A stretch of DNA of 64,000 nucleotides, taken from assembly GCF_937941905.1 (NCBI RefSeq), contig NZ_CALDGS010000138.1:4543-68542 (forward strand), read 5' to 3'. The notes beneath the pieces are model-generated. The model did not search any database and was not told where the DNA came from. It saw only the letters and a list, made by a program, of their open reading frames with translations. This stretch comes from an uncultured Mycolicibacterium sp. Its GTDB lineage: Bacteria > Actinomycetota > Actinomycetes > Mycobacteriales > Mycobacteriaceae. Positions 7,886 to 15,992 of the stretch are shown one piece after another. Each line of letters starts with the position of its first letter. Position 1 is the first letter of the stretch. Both the position numbers and the translations under genes were made by a program.

Positions 7886-9534
7886 ATCCGCTCCGGGGCG
7901 GTGACGCCGAGGACGCCGAGACCGTTGGCGATGACCTGGCGGGTGGCCTCGCACAGGGCGAGCCGCGCGCGGTGCAGGTCGGTTGCCTGCTCGTCGCCCT
8001 GCGGCAGCACCCGGCAGGAGTCGTAGAACCGGTGGTAGTCGCCGGCCAGATCCTCCAGGTAACGCGAGACACGGTGCGGCTCACGCAGTTTCGCAGCCGT
8101 GGCGAGCACCCGCGGGAACTCGCCGAGGTTGCGGATCAGCGTGCCCTCCTTGTCGTGGGTGAGCAGGCCGAGATGTTCGGTGCTGGGCTGCACCCCCAGG
8201 TCGGCGGCGTTGCGCCGCAGCGCCGAGAGCCGCGCGTGCGCGTACTGCACGTAGTAGACCGGGTTCTCGTTGGTCGCCGACGACCACAGCTGCAGGTCGA
8301 TGTCGATCGGGGTGTCCACCGAGCTGCGGATCAGCGCGTACCGGGCGGCGTCGACCCCGATGGCCTCGACGAGGTCGTCGAGGGTGATGACGGTGCCGGC
8401 CCGCTTGCTCATCCGCACCGGCTGGCCGTCGCGGACCAGGTTGACCATCTGGCCGATGAGCACCTCGACGGTGGCCGGGTCCTCGCCGAGCGCGGCGGCC
8501 ACCGCCTTGAGCCGGGCGATGTAGCCGTGGTGGTCGGCGCCGAGCATGTAGATGCACAGGTCGAAGCCGCGCTGCCGCTTGTCGAGGTAGTAGGCGATGT
8601 CACCGGCGATGTAGGCCGGCATGCCGTCGCTCTTGATGACGACCCGGTCCTTGTCGTCGCCGTAGTCGGTGGTGCGCAGCCAGACCGCGCCGTCCTTCTC
8701 GTAGATGGCCCCGGCCTGGCGCAGCCGCTCGATGGCCTCGGCGACCCGGCCGGAGGTGTGCATCGAGTCCTCGTGGGTGAAGACGTCGAAGTGGGTGCCG
8801 AAGTCCCGCAGCGACTGCTTGATGTGGTCGAACATCAGGTCCACGCCGATGGCGCGGAAGGTCTCGTGCTGCTCGGCCTCGGGCAGGTCGAGCGCGCCGG
8901 GCTGCTTGGCCAGCACGGCGGCGGCGATCTCCTTGATGTACTCGCCGGCGTAGCCGTCCTCGGGGGTGGGCTCGCCCTTGGCGGCGGCGATCAGCGACCG
9001 CACGAACCGGTCGATCTGCGCGCCGTGGTCGTTGAAGTAGTACTCGCGGGTGACGTCGGCGCCCTGGGAGCTGAGCACCCGGCCCAGCGCGTCGCCCACC
9101 GCGGCCCACCGGGTACCGCCGATGTGGATCGGCCCGGTGGGGTTGGCCGAGACGAACTCGAGGTTGATCCGCAGGCCGGCGAGCGTGTCGGCGTGGCCGT
9201 AGCGCTCCCCCGCGGCCAGGATGTCGGCCACCAGCGCGTTCTGCGCCGCCGCGTCGATGCGCAGGTTGACGAAGCCGGGCCCGGCCACCTCGGCCGCGGC
9301 GATGCCGTCGGCGGCGGCCAGCGCCTCGGCCAGCCAGCCGGCCAGGTCGCGCGGATTGGTGCCGACCTTCTTCCCGAGCTGCAGCGCGAGGTTGGTGGCG
9401 TAGTCGCCGTGCTCCGGGTTGCGCGGACGCTCGACGGTCACCGTTTCGGGCAGGACTGAGGTATCCAGGCCACGCTCGGTCAACACCGCGGCGGCGGTGG
9501 TCCTGAGCAGCTCGGCCAAGTCGGCGGGGGTCAC
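7882..9534 (-). CDS. argS: Arginyl-tRNA synthetase
   Basis: ArgS charges tRNA-Arg with arginine. It is a class I enzyme of 550 residues with an N-terminal arginyl-specific additional domain, the HIGH-type motif PTGPIHIGGTRWA near residue 135, the KMSKS-type loop RMSKRAGTVITLDD near 373, and a C-terminal DALR anticodon-binding domain ending in LGVTAPERM. The start is a GTG with no Shine-Dalgarno; a TAGGAT hexamer ends nine bases before it, suggesting a leaderless mRNA. A tRNA-Arg gene lies just upstream on the opposite strand. argS leads the amino-acid operon. Confidence 0.98.
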   Translation of the reverse strand: MTPADLAELLRTTAAAVLTERGLDTSVLPETVTVERPRNPEHGDYATNLALQLGKKVGTNPRDLAGWLAEALAAADGIAAAEVAGPGFVNLRIDAAAQNALVADILAAGERYGHADTLAGLRINLEFVSANPTGPIHIGGTRWAAVGDALGRVLSSQGADVTREYYFNDHGAQIDRFVRSLIAAAKGEPTPEDGYAGEYIKEIAAAVLAKQPGALDLPEAEQHETFRAIGVDLMFDHIKQSLRDFGTHFDVFTHEDSMHTSGRVAEAIERLRQAGAIYEKDGAVWLRTTDYGDDKDRVVIKSDGMPAYIAGDIAYYLDKRQRGFDLCIYMLGADHHGYIARLKAVAAALGEDPATVEVLIGQMVNLVRDGQPVRMSKRAGTVITLDDLVEAIGVDAARYALIRSSVDTPIDIDLQLWSSATNENPVYYVQYAHARLSALRRNAADLGVQPSTEHLGLLTHDKEGTLIRNLGEFPRVLATAAKLREPHRVSRYLEDLAGDYHRFYDSCRVLPQGDEQATDLHRARLALCEATRQVIANGLGVLGVTAPERM

Positions 9535-9542
9535 GGGGTTCC

Positions 9543-9548
9543 ATCCTA
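9543..9548 (-). promoter_or_regulatory. -10 element for argS (probable leaderless start)
   Basis: TAGGAT on the minus strand is separated by eight bases from the argS GTG, with no ribosome-binding site between. This spacing places the first transcribed base at or next to the start codon. The -35 region is not recognisable. Confidence 0.5.
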
Positions 9549-9656
9549 TGGTCTGGGGTGGTCAGCGCCCGAATCCGTGCCCGTCCGACCCCGCGATGTG
9601 TGTACCGCGGCAGGGATGCGCTACGCTGTGCATCGCCCAACAGGCGCAGCCGATGC

Positions 9657-9732
9657 GCCCCCGTAGCTCAGGGGATAGAGCGTCTGCCTCCGGAGCAGAA
9701 GGCCGCAGGTTCGAATCCTGCCGGGGGCACCA
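9657..9732 (+). tRNA. tRNA-Arg (anticodon CCG)
   Basis: The acceptor arms GCCCCCG and CGGGGGC pair fully, the D-arm reads GCTCAGGGGATAGAGC, the anticodon stem TCTGC/GCAGA holds loop CTCCGGA with anticodon CCG, and the T-arm GCAGGTTCGAATCCTGC is standard. The 3' CCA is encoded (9730-9732). A TACGCT hexamer at 9622-9627 is a plausible -10 element. It should read CGG arginine codons. Confidence 0.98.
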
Positions 9733-9751
9733 CCAGGTGCCGACAACGACG

Positions 9752-9779
9752 AAGCCGCAGACCGGCCGGTCTGCGGCTT
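9752..9779 (+). terminator. Terminator downstream of tRNA-Arg
   Basis: A 28-base perfect palindrome (arm AAGCCGCAGACCGG) is followed by TTCGCGTT. It lies 19 bases after the tRNA 3' end and would fold into a very stable hairpin. Because it is fully palindromic it could act on both strands. Confidence 0.85.
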
Positions 9780-9963
9780 TCGCGTTCTGGGGCCGGCGAC
9801 TCAACCGGCGTCGGAGGCACGCAGGCGATCGAACCCCGGTTCACCGCGCACAGCGAGGACCCCGTCGCGGTCACCGACGGGCCGGCGCGCGCGCCGACCC
9901 GTCGGGCGGCGGGAACGGAAGCGGAACGAGCAGCAGCCGCCGCGGCGCGGCGGGCGAGATGAA

Positions 9964-10116
9964 CTACTGACAGACGAGGTCGCGGGGGATCGGCGCGGTG
10001 GCCGGGTACTCGGCCGGGGCGGCCGGGTTGATGGCGGTCACGATCGGAGTGAGGGCAAGGCGCGGACGATGCGGCATCTCGTGCGCGAGCACCGCCTGCG
10101 CGTACTGCATGTTCAT
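9964..10116 (-). CDS. Orphan 50-aa small protein of unknown function
   Basis: I do not recognise this protein. A strong ribosome-binding site, AGGAG (10125-10129), stands eight bases before ATG. The product begins MNMQYAQAVLAHEMPHRPRL, has a Pro/Ala-rich middle and ends PIPRDLVCQ with a single cysteine third from the end. There is no signal peptide or clear membrane segment, although LALTPIVTAINPAAPAEYP is mildly hydrophobic. Its good ribosome-binding site and 100-base upstream gap argue for a real gene. It lies between the tRNA-Arg terminator and a luciferase-like oxidoreductase gene on the same strand, 104 bases downstream of that gene's stop codon. Confidence 0.6.
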   Translation of the reverse strand: MNMQYAQAVLAHEMPHRPRLALTPIVTAINPAAPAEYPATAPIPRDLVCQ

Positions 10117-10220
10117 CTCGACTGCTCCTGTTGCGACTCGTGTCGGCACCCATAACACCCGCTTCCGGCCGACGGCAACAGGGTTTGTTGAAGCCGTGAT
10201 TCGAACTCCGCCCCGGCCCC

Positions 10221-11114
10221 TCAGCCGAAGTCGGCGGCGACCTCGGCGGCGGCGCGGAGCTGGCCGAGGTCGGTGCTGGTCGGGATGAGGTGCAGTTCGT
10301 CGGTCCCGATCGCGGCGAACCCGCGCAGCACGGCGGCCAGCTCGTCCTGGCCGCCGGCGAACCCGGTGCCGGGTGCCATCGCGTCGACGACCTCGGCCGG
10401 GATCCAGTTCATGTACCGGCGCAGATGGCGGTGCACCTGGTCCCGGGCGGCGGCCGGGTCACCGAGCGCGAACCAGAACGAGGTGGCCAGGTGCGGCGCG
10501 GGCCGGCCCGCCTCGGCCCACGCCGTGCGGGCGATGTCGAACAGCTCGTTCTGCCTGGCGAGGTCCAGGTCCAGCGTGGTGCCCGCCAGGCCGTCGGCCC
10601 AGGCCGCGGCGTCGCGGACGGTCTTCGGCCCGATGGTGCCGACCAGCAGCGGCGGCCCGCCGTCCTGCACCGGCGCCGGGCCGACCGGCAGCACCGACTC
10701 GGTGAGCTTCTCCCCCGCCCACACCCGGCGCATGACGGCGGCCCGCTCGGCCAGCTGGCGACGGGTCTGGGTGGCCGGGTCGGCCCCGACGGCGCGGTAG
10801 TCCTCGTGCCGGCCGCCCACCCCGAGCCCCACCGTAAGCCGGCCGTCGCACAGCACGTCGCCGCTGGCCAGCGCCTTGGCCAGCATCACCGGGTCGTGCA
10901 GCTGCGGCACGATCACCGTGGTGACCAGCCGCACCCGCTCGGTCCAGGCGGCCACCGCCCCGAGCAGGGTGAGGCTGTGCGGGTTGTCGAAGGCGATGCG
11001 CTCGCCCCAGCACAGCGAGGAGAACGGACCCTCGTCGACCGCCCGCGCCCAGGTCCGCAGCGTGGCGGCGTCCAGGTCGGGTTCCATCACCGGCAGCGTC
11101 ATCCCGATGCGCAC
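10221..11114 (-). CDS. LLM-class F420-dependent oxidoreductase
   Basis: This 297-residue TIM-barrel protein belongs to the bacterial luciferase-like family; in mycobacteria these usually use coenzyme F420. Typical segments are RIGMTLPVMEPDL at the N-terminus, RVRLVTTVIVPQLHDPVMLAKALA, GRLTVGLGVGGRHEDYRAVG, and PPLLVGTIGPKTVRDAA. A GTG at 11114 is the natural start; the frame upstream runs into a repeat hairpin. The substrate cannot be told from sequence. It stands as a single gene behind the perfect hairpin at 11140-11224. Confidence 0.85.
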   Translation of the reverse strand: MRIGMTLPVMEPDLDAATLRTWARAVDEGPFSSLCWGERIAFDNPHSLTLLGAVAAWTERVRLVTTVIVPQLHDPVMLAKALASGDVLCDGRLTVGLGVGGRHEDYRAVGADPATQTRRQLAERAAVMRRVWAGEKLTESVLPVGPAPVQDGGPPLLVGTIGPKTVRDAAAWADGLAGTTLDLDLARQNELFDIARTAWAEAGRPAPHLATSFWFALGDPAAARDQVHRHLRRYMNWIPAEVVDAMAPGTGFAGGQDELAAVLRGFAAIGTDELHLIPTSTDLGQLRAAAEVAADFG

Positions 11115-11139
11115 GCCGGGATTCTGACACCCCCCACCC

Positions 11140-11224
11140 CGCGAGGGACCGTGTCTGCCCGGCGACACGCGCATTCCAGGGTCGGTCGCGTCGGTGTGTC
11201 GCCGGGCAGACACGGTCCCTCGCG
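11140..11224. repeat. Perfect 29-bp inverted repeat built from two copies of the 31-bp repeat
   Basis: Arms 11140-11168 and 11196-11224 are exact reverse complements over 29 bases with a 27-base loop. Each arm is one copy of the dispersed unit (copy B, here with CCGGGCAGACACGGTCCCTCG). It fills the gap between the nitronate monooxygenase stop and the oxidoreductase start, so it could act as a terminator or RNA-stabilising hairpin for the upstream transcript. Confidence 0.9.
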
Positions 11225-11247
11225 CCGGCGGGCGGGGCGGCCGGCGG

Positions 11248-12270
11248 CTACGGCGCGAGCGCGGCGACGACGGCGGCGGCGGGGCCGGGTGCCGCGCGCC
11301 GGAAGCCGGTGCCGGCCCAGATGTTGGTGCCGTGCGGGTCGCCGGCACGGGCCGCGGCGGCCCGCAGCGGGCCGGTCAGGTAGTGCACCTGCGGATAGCC
11401 CAGCGGTGCCTGCGCGTCGTGCTCGTCGCTGAACCGGTTGCGCAGCCCGCGCGCATACCGGCCGGAGAACGCCTTGGTGACAACGGTTTCGGTGAAGGCG
11501 GGATCGGACAGCGCGGCCCGCTGCAGCGCCGCGGTACCGGCCTCGTCGGCGAGCAGGAACGCGGTGCCGCACTGGGCGGCGACCGCACCGGCCGCCAGCA
11601 CCCGGGCCACGTCGTCGGCGCCGGCCAGCCCGCCGGCGGCCAGCACCGGCACGTCCACCGCCGCCCGCACCGCGGCCAGCAGCACCGCCAGCGGGTCGGT
11701 GCCGGGCGTGGCGAGCGGGTCGAAGGTGGCGCGGTGCCCGCCGGCGTCGGGGCCCTGCACCACCAGCGCGTCCACCCCGGCCGCCACCGCCCGGCGGGCC
11801 TCGTCGGCGCTGGTGACCGATCCGACGGTGGTGATGCCGGCGGCCCGCAGCCGGGCCACCTCGGCGGGCGCGGCCACCCCGAAGGTGAAGGACACCACCG
11901 CCGGCCGCAGGTCGGCGACCACGTCGAGCTTGGCCGACCAGGCGTCGTCGTCGTAGCGGGGCTCGCCCGGCTCGGCGCCGTAGCGCCGTGCCTCCCCGGC
12001 CAGCGCGGCGGCGTAGCGGGCCAGTGCCGCGTCGTCGACCGTGCTCGGGTGCGGCACGAACAGGTTCACCCCGAGCGGCCCGGTGGTCAGGGCCCGGGCG
12101 GCGGTGATCCGCTCGGCCAGCGCCTCGGCGGTCAGGTAGCCGGCGGCCAGGAAGCCCAGGCCGCCGGCCTCGGTCACCGCCGCGGCCAGCTCTGGCGTGG
12201 ACGGCCCGCCGGCCATCGGCGCGGCGACCACCGGCCGGTCCAGGTCACGGAAGTCGAACCGGGTGGTCAT
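11248..12270 (-). CDS. Nitronate monooxygenase (2-nitropropane dioxygenase family)
   Basis: A 340-residue FMN-binding TIM-barrel enzyme that oxidises alkyl nitronates; family members protect against nitro toxins such as propionate-3-nitronate. The N-terminal PVVAAPMAGGPSTPELAAAV, the central VVQGPDAGGHRATF and the phosphate-binding PVLAAGGLAGADDVARVLAAGA and VAAQCGTAFLLADE motifs are all family signatures. The ATG overlaps the preceding acetyltransferase stop by four bases, so the two are co-translated. A perfect repeat hairpin follows the stop codon by 23 bases. Confidence 0.92.
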   Translation of the reverse strand: MTTRFDFRDLDRPVVAAPMAGGPSTPELAAAVTEAGGLGFLAAGYLTAEALAERITAARALTTGPLGVNLFVPHPSTVDDAALARYAAALAGEARRYGAEPGEPRYDDDAWSAKLDVVADLRPAVVSFTFGVAAPAEVARLRAAGITTVGSVTSADEARRAVAAGVDALVVQGPDAGGHRATFDPLATPGTDPLAVLLAAVRAAVDVPVLAAGGLAGADDVARVLAAGAVAAQCGTAFLLADEAGTAALQRAALSDPAFTETVVTKAFSGRYARGLRNRFSDEHDAQAPLGYPQVHYLTGPLRAAAARAGDPHGTNIWAGTGFRRAAPGPAAAVVAALAP

Positions 12271-12794
12271 CGCACCGCCCTGGCGAACAGCAGCACATCC
12301 AGCGGCTCCGGGCCGATGGCGGGGAACACGGTGTGGCGCGCCAACCGCCCCTCCAGCCGCAGCCCGCACCGGCGCAGCAGCGCCGCCGACGCGCCGTTGT
12401 CGACGTGGCATATCGCGGCGATCCGGTACACCCGTGGATCGCGGGCCGCGACGTCGATCATCATCCGCACCGCCTCCGTCATCAGTCCCCGGCCCCACCA
12501 GCCGTGGGCCAGGCAGTACCCGAACTCCACGATGTGCCGGACCGGCCGCCGGTAGCCGCACATCCCGACCACCCCGTCGCCGCCGTGCTCGACCAGCCAG
12601 GTGCGGTCGGTGCCGACGTTGAACACCTCGGTGATCACCCGGCGGGTCTCCGCGACGTCCGGGTGGGTGGGCCAGGACAGGTAGCGGGTCACCACGGGAT
12701 CGGAGGTGACCCGTTCGAACAGCACCTCGGCGTCGTCGGGGCGCGGGGCGCGCAGCGTGACCCGCGCACCGGTCAACGGATCGACGGCCGCCAT
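12267..12794 (-). CDS. GNAT-family N-acetyltransferase (RimJ/RimL type)
   Basis: This 175-residue protein has the RimJ/RimL layout: VTLRAPRPDDAEVLFERVTSD at the start, beta-strand FGYCLAHGWWGRGLMTEAVR containing the acetyl-CoA pyrophosphate loop, and HVDNGASAALLRRCGLRLEG in motif B. It probably transfers an acetyl group from acetyl-CoA to a protein N-terminus or small amine; the acceptor is unknown. An AGGA lies seven bases before the ATG. The gene overlaps the nitronate monooxygenase by ATGA. Confidence 0.9.
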   Translation of the reverse strand: MAAVDPLTGARVTLRAPRPDDAEVLFERVTSDPVVTRYLSWPTHPDVAETRRVITEVFNVGTDRTWLVEHGGDGVVGMCGYRRPVRHIVEFGYCLAHGWWGRGLMTEAVRMMIDVAARDPRVYRIAAICHVDNGASAALLRRCGLRLEGRLARHTVFPAIGPEPLDVLLFARAVR

Positions 12795-12842
12795 ACCGTC
12801 ATCCTGCCCCGTGCGGGGCCGGCCGGGGAACGGGTCCGGGCC

Positions 12843-13319
12843 TCAGGTGACGGTGTGGCCGCGCTGGGCCTCCTGGGTCCGGTAGTCGGCGGCGAGCTGC
12901 CGCACGTGCTCGGGCAGCTGCCCGGCGGCGACGTCGGCCAGGCTGGTGCGCTCGAGCACCCAGCGCATGCTGGCCCGCAGCGCCCGCCACACGTCGGTCA
13001 GCGCGGTGGTCGGCCCGGTGTAGGGCAGATCGCCCAGCCCGATGTCGCGCACGCTGGCCAGCGGCCCGTCGATGCAGCGCAGCACGTCGGCGATGCTGAT
13101 CTCGGCGGCCGGCCGGGCCAGCTCGTAGCCGCCCTCCCGGCCGCGGTGGCTGCGCACCAGCCGGGCGGTGCGCAGGTCGGACAGGATGTCGACGAGGAAC
13201 TGCGCCGGGATGTTCTGCGCCCGGGCCAGGTCCTCGGTCTTGACCAGCGCCCCGTCGCCGGCGGCGGCGAGCTGCACCATCGCGCGAACGGCGTACTCCG
13301 CTTTGGCCGACATCCGCAT
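12843..13319 (-). CDS. Rrf2-family transcriptional regulator
   Basis: The 158-residue protein begins with the winged helix typical of Rrf2 regulators (MSAKAEYAVRAMVQLA, then RGREGGYELARPAAEISIADVL). Only one cysteine is visible (DVLRCIDG), so the three-cysteine iron-sulfur site of IscR/NsrR is absent; it may sense something other than an Fe-S cluster, as CymR does. It is the counterpart of Rv1287 by position and lies next to the cysD-cysNC-cysQ operon, pointing to a role in sulfur control. TAACCT ends seven bases before the first ATG with no ribosome-binding site, so the mRNA is probably leaderless from 13319. Confidence 0.9.
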   Translation of the reverse strand: MRMSAKAEYAVRAMVQLAAAGDGALVKTEDLARAQNIPAQFLVDILSDLRTARLVRSHRGREGGYELARPAAEISIADVLRCIDGPLASVRDIGLGDLPYTGPTTALTDVWRALRASMRWVLERTSLADVAAGQLPEHVRQLAADYRTQEAQRGHTVT

Positions 13320-13380
13320 CAGGCCAGGTTAGCCGGGCGGTACCGGGAATCCGGTGCGGTCCCCCCGAACCGTGCCGCCG

Positions 13381-14121
13381 TCAGCGCGGCTGCGCGGCGA
13401 TGGCCGCCAGCACCGCGTCGGCCAGCTCCGGCCGGCACACCACCAGGTCGGGCAGCCGCGGTTCGGCGTTGTTGTAGCGCAGCGGCGAGCCGTCGATGCG
13501 GCTGGTGTGCAGCCCGGCCGCCCGGGCCACCGCGACCGGGGCGGCGGAGTCCCACTCGTACTGGCCGCCGGCGTGCACGTACACGTCGGCGCGGCCGGTC
13601 ACCACCGCGGCCACCTTGGCGCCGGCCGAGCCCATCTCCACCAGCGTGCCGTCCAGGGCCGCACACACCCCGACCGCCAGCGCCGGTGGCCGGCTCCGGG
13701 ACACCACCACGCGCGGCCGCGGCGGAGCCGGCGGCGGGGCGGGCACGTCCGGGGTCGCCAGGGTCAGCCCCTGAGCGGGCAGCGCCACCGCACCGGCGAC
13801 GAGCTCGCCGTCGGCCCACAGCGCGACGTGCACCGCCCAGTCGTCGCGGCCGGGTTCGCCGAACTCCCGGGTGCCGTCGAGCGGGTCGACGATCCACACC
13901 CGCGACACCCCGAGCCGGGCCGGATCGTCGGCGCCCTCCTCGCTCAGCACCGCGTCCCCGGGTCGCAACCGGCCCAACTCGGCCGTCAGGAACTCGTGGG
14001 AACGCTTGTCCCCGGCGGCCTTCCGTTCCGCCTCCGGGGCGTCCGCGAGCTCCTCGCGCACCGACAGCAGCAGCCGGCCCGCGCCGGCGGCCAACTCCGC
14101 GGCCAGCCGGTGGTCGCTCAT
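13381..14121 (-). CDS. cysQ: 3'(2'),5'-bisphosphate nucleotidase (CysQ-like)
   Basis: CysQ hydrolyses phosphoadenosine phosphate, and in mycobacteria also phosphoadenylyl sulfate or inositol phosphates, keeping the sulfate pathway moving. The 246-residue protein has the inositol-monophosphatase fold: metal ligands in LSEEGADD (about 70) and IVDPLDGTREFGEPGRDDW, and the C-terminal YEWDSAAPVAVARAAG. Its ATG overlaps the cysNC stop as ATGA. In M. tuberculosis the recalled cysQ (Rv2131c) lies elsewhere, so placement inside the cysDNC operon here is notable. Confidence 0.93.
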   Translation of the reverse strand: MSDHRLAAELAAGAGRLLLSVREELADAPEAERKAAGDKRSHEFLTAELGRLRPGDAVLSEEGADDPARLGVSRVWIVDPLDGTREFGEPGRDDWAVHVALWADGELVAGAVALPAQGLTLATPDVPAPPPAPPRPRVVVSRSRPPALAVGVCAALDGTLVEMGSAGAKVAAVVTGRADVYVHAGGQYEWDSAAPVAVARAAGLHTSRIDGSPLRYNNAEPRLPDLVVCRPELADAVLAAIAAQPR

Positions 14122-15992
14122 CCCTGCCTGCCCAGCAGGTCGACGATGAACTGCGCGTTCTCCTCCAGCGTGTGGTCCGGGGTGAGCCGCAGATCCGGGT
14201 TGCGCGGCCGCTGGTAGGGGCTGTCGATACCGGTGAAGTGGGTGATCTCGCCGCGCCGGGCCTTGGCGTACAGGCCCTTCGGGTCGCGGCGCTCGCAGTC
14301 CTCCAGCGGGGTGTCGCAGAACACCTCGTAGAACGGGATCCCGGCCTCCTCGTGCACCCGGCGGGCCAGCTCGCGGTGCTCGTGCAGCGGGCTGATCGCC
14401 GGCACCAGCACGATCTGGCCGGAGTCGGCCAGGATCACCGCGATGTGGGCGAGCCGGCGCAGGTTCTCGGCCCGGTCGGCCATGGAGAAGCCCAGGTCGG
14501 CGTTGATGCCGTGGCGCAGGTTGTCGCCGTCGAGCACGTATGCGGGCCGGCCGCGCTCCAGCAGCAGCCGTTCGGCCAGCATGGCCACCGAGGACTTGCC
14601 CGCCCCCGACAGCCCGGTCAGCCACACCGTCGAGCCCGTGCTGAGCCGGTCGGCCGCGGTGACCAGCGACTGGTGCCGCACCACGTTGGGGCTGGTGACC
14701 TGGCGGCGGCTGCGCTGCACCATGCCGGCCGCGACGGTGCCGTTGGTGACCGGGTCGATCAGGATGAACGCGCCGGTGGCCTGGTTGCGCTGGTACTCGT
14801 CGAGCAGCAGCGGAGTCTGGCTGCGCAGCGAGATCCGGCCCAGCTCATTGAGTTTCAGCGCGGTGGCGGACTTGTCGCGTTCCAGCGTGTTGACGTCGAG
14901 GCGGTAGTGCAGGTCGGTCACCCGCACCCGGGCGGTGCGGGTGGTGTGCTTGATGAGGTAGTCGCGACCGGGCTCGAGCGCGGAGTCGTCGGCCATCCAG
15001 CACACCACGGCCTCGAAGTCCTGGGTGACCTCCGGCCGGTTGTCCGGGTGGACGAACATGTCGCCGCGGGAGATGTCGATGTCGTCGGCGATGCTGATCG
15101 ACACCGCCATCGGCGGGAACGCCTCGGCGACCGGGCCGTCCGGGCCGTCGATCGCGGTGATCCGGGAGGTCCTGCCGCCGGGCAGCACCACGATCTCGTC
15201 GCCGGGGCGCAGCACGCCGCTGGCCACCGTGCCGGCGTAGCTGCGGTGGTCCTGGTGCTCACGGGTGTGCGGGCGGATGACGTACTGCACCGGGAACCGC
15301 GCGTCGACCAGGTTGCGGTCGGCGGCGATGGACACCTCCTCGAGGTGGCGCAGCAGCGACGGGCCCTCGTACCAGGGCGCGCGGTCGGACTTGTCGACGA
15401 CGTTGTCGCCGTGCAGGGCCGACATCGGGATCGCCGTCACGTCGTTGAGATCGAGCCGGGTGGTGAACTCGACGAACTCGTCGCGGATGGCCTCGAACCG
15501 CTGCTGGTCCCAGTCGATGAGGTCCATCTTGTTGACCGCGAGCACCACGTGCTTGACGCCGAGCAGCGAGGCCAGGAAGGCGTGCCGGCGGGACTGCTCG
15601 AGCAGGCCGTTGCGGGCGTCGACGAGCACGATCACCAGGTGCGCGGTGGAGGCGCCGGTGACCATGTTGCGGGTGTACTGGATGTGCCCCGGGGTGTCGG
15701 CGATGATGAATTTCCGCTTGGCCGTGGCGAAGTAGCGGTACGCGACGTCGATGGTGATGCCCTGCTCGCGCTCGGCGCGCAGCCCGTCGGTGACCAGGGC
15801 CAGGTCGGTGTAGTCGTGACCGCGCTCGCGGGAGGTGCGCTCCACGGCGGCCAACTGGTCCTCCATCACCGCCTTGGAGTCGTAGAGCAGCCGGCCGATG
15901 AGGGTGGACTTGCCGTCGTCGACCGAGCCGGCGGTGGCGATGCGCAGCAGCGTGGTCGGCGCGGCCAGGCTCTCGGTCAGCGTCTGCGTCAT
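14118..15992 (-). CDS. cysNC: Bifunctional sulfate adenylyltransferase subunit 1 / adenylylsulfate kinase
   Basis: CysN is the GTPase subunit that drives APS formation with CysD; the fused CysC domain phosphorylates APS to PAPS. In the 624 residues, the GTPase motifs are GSVDDGKSTLIG (22-33), DTPGHIQY and NKMDLIDWD, followed by EF-Tu-like barrels. The APS kinase domain starts near residue 450 with the P-loop LTGLSGAGKSS and ends with FIVDLLGRQG. The start ATG overlaps the cysD stop by one base (TGATG) and the stop overlaps cysQ. PAPS can feed sulfation or reduction. Confidence 0.98.
   Translation of the reverse strand: MTQTLTESLAAPTTLLRIATAGSVDDGKSTLIGRLLYDSKAVMEDQLAAVERTSRERGHDYTDLALVTDGLRAEREQGITIDVAYRYFATAKRKFIIADTPGHIQYTRNMVTGASTAHLVIVLVDARNGLLEQSRRHAFLASLLGVKHVVLAVNKMDLIDWDQQRFEAIRDEFVEFTTRLDLNDVTAIPMSALHGDNVVDKSDRAPWYEGPSLLRHLEEVSIAADRNLVDARFPVQYVIRPHTREHQDHRSYAGTVASGVLRPGDEIVVLPGGRTSRITAIDGPDGPVAEAFPPMAVSISIADDIDISRGDMFVHPDNRPEVTQDFEAVVCWMADDSALEPGRDYLIKHTTRTARVRVTDLHYRLDVNTLERDKSATALKLNELGRISLRSQTPLLLDEYQRNQATGAFILIDPVTNGTVAAGMVQRSRRQVTSPNVVRHQSLVTAADRLSTGSTVWLTGLSGAGKSSVAMLAERLLLERGRPAYVLDGDNLRHGINADLGFSMADRAENLRRLAHIAVILADSGQIVLVPAISPLHEHRELARRVHEEAGIPFYEVFCDTPLEDCERRDPKGLYAKARRGEITHFTGIDSPYQRPRNPDLRLTPDHTLEENAQFIVDLLGRQG

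Noticed and set aside
7886..7954. N-terminal extension of diaminopimelate decarboxylase
   Set aside because: The extra 23 codons lie inside argS; the GTG at 7885 overlaps the argS stop in the usual coupled manner.
9964..10116. RiPP precursor peptide
   Set aside because: No radical SAM, YcaO, lanthionine or similar maturation gene is nearby; only size and a terminal cysteine suggest it.
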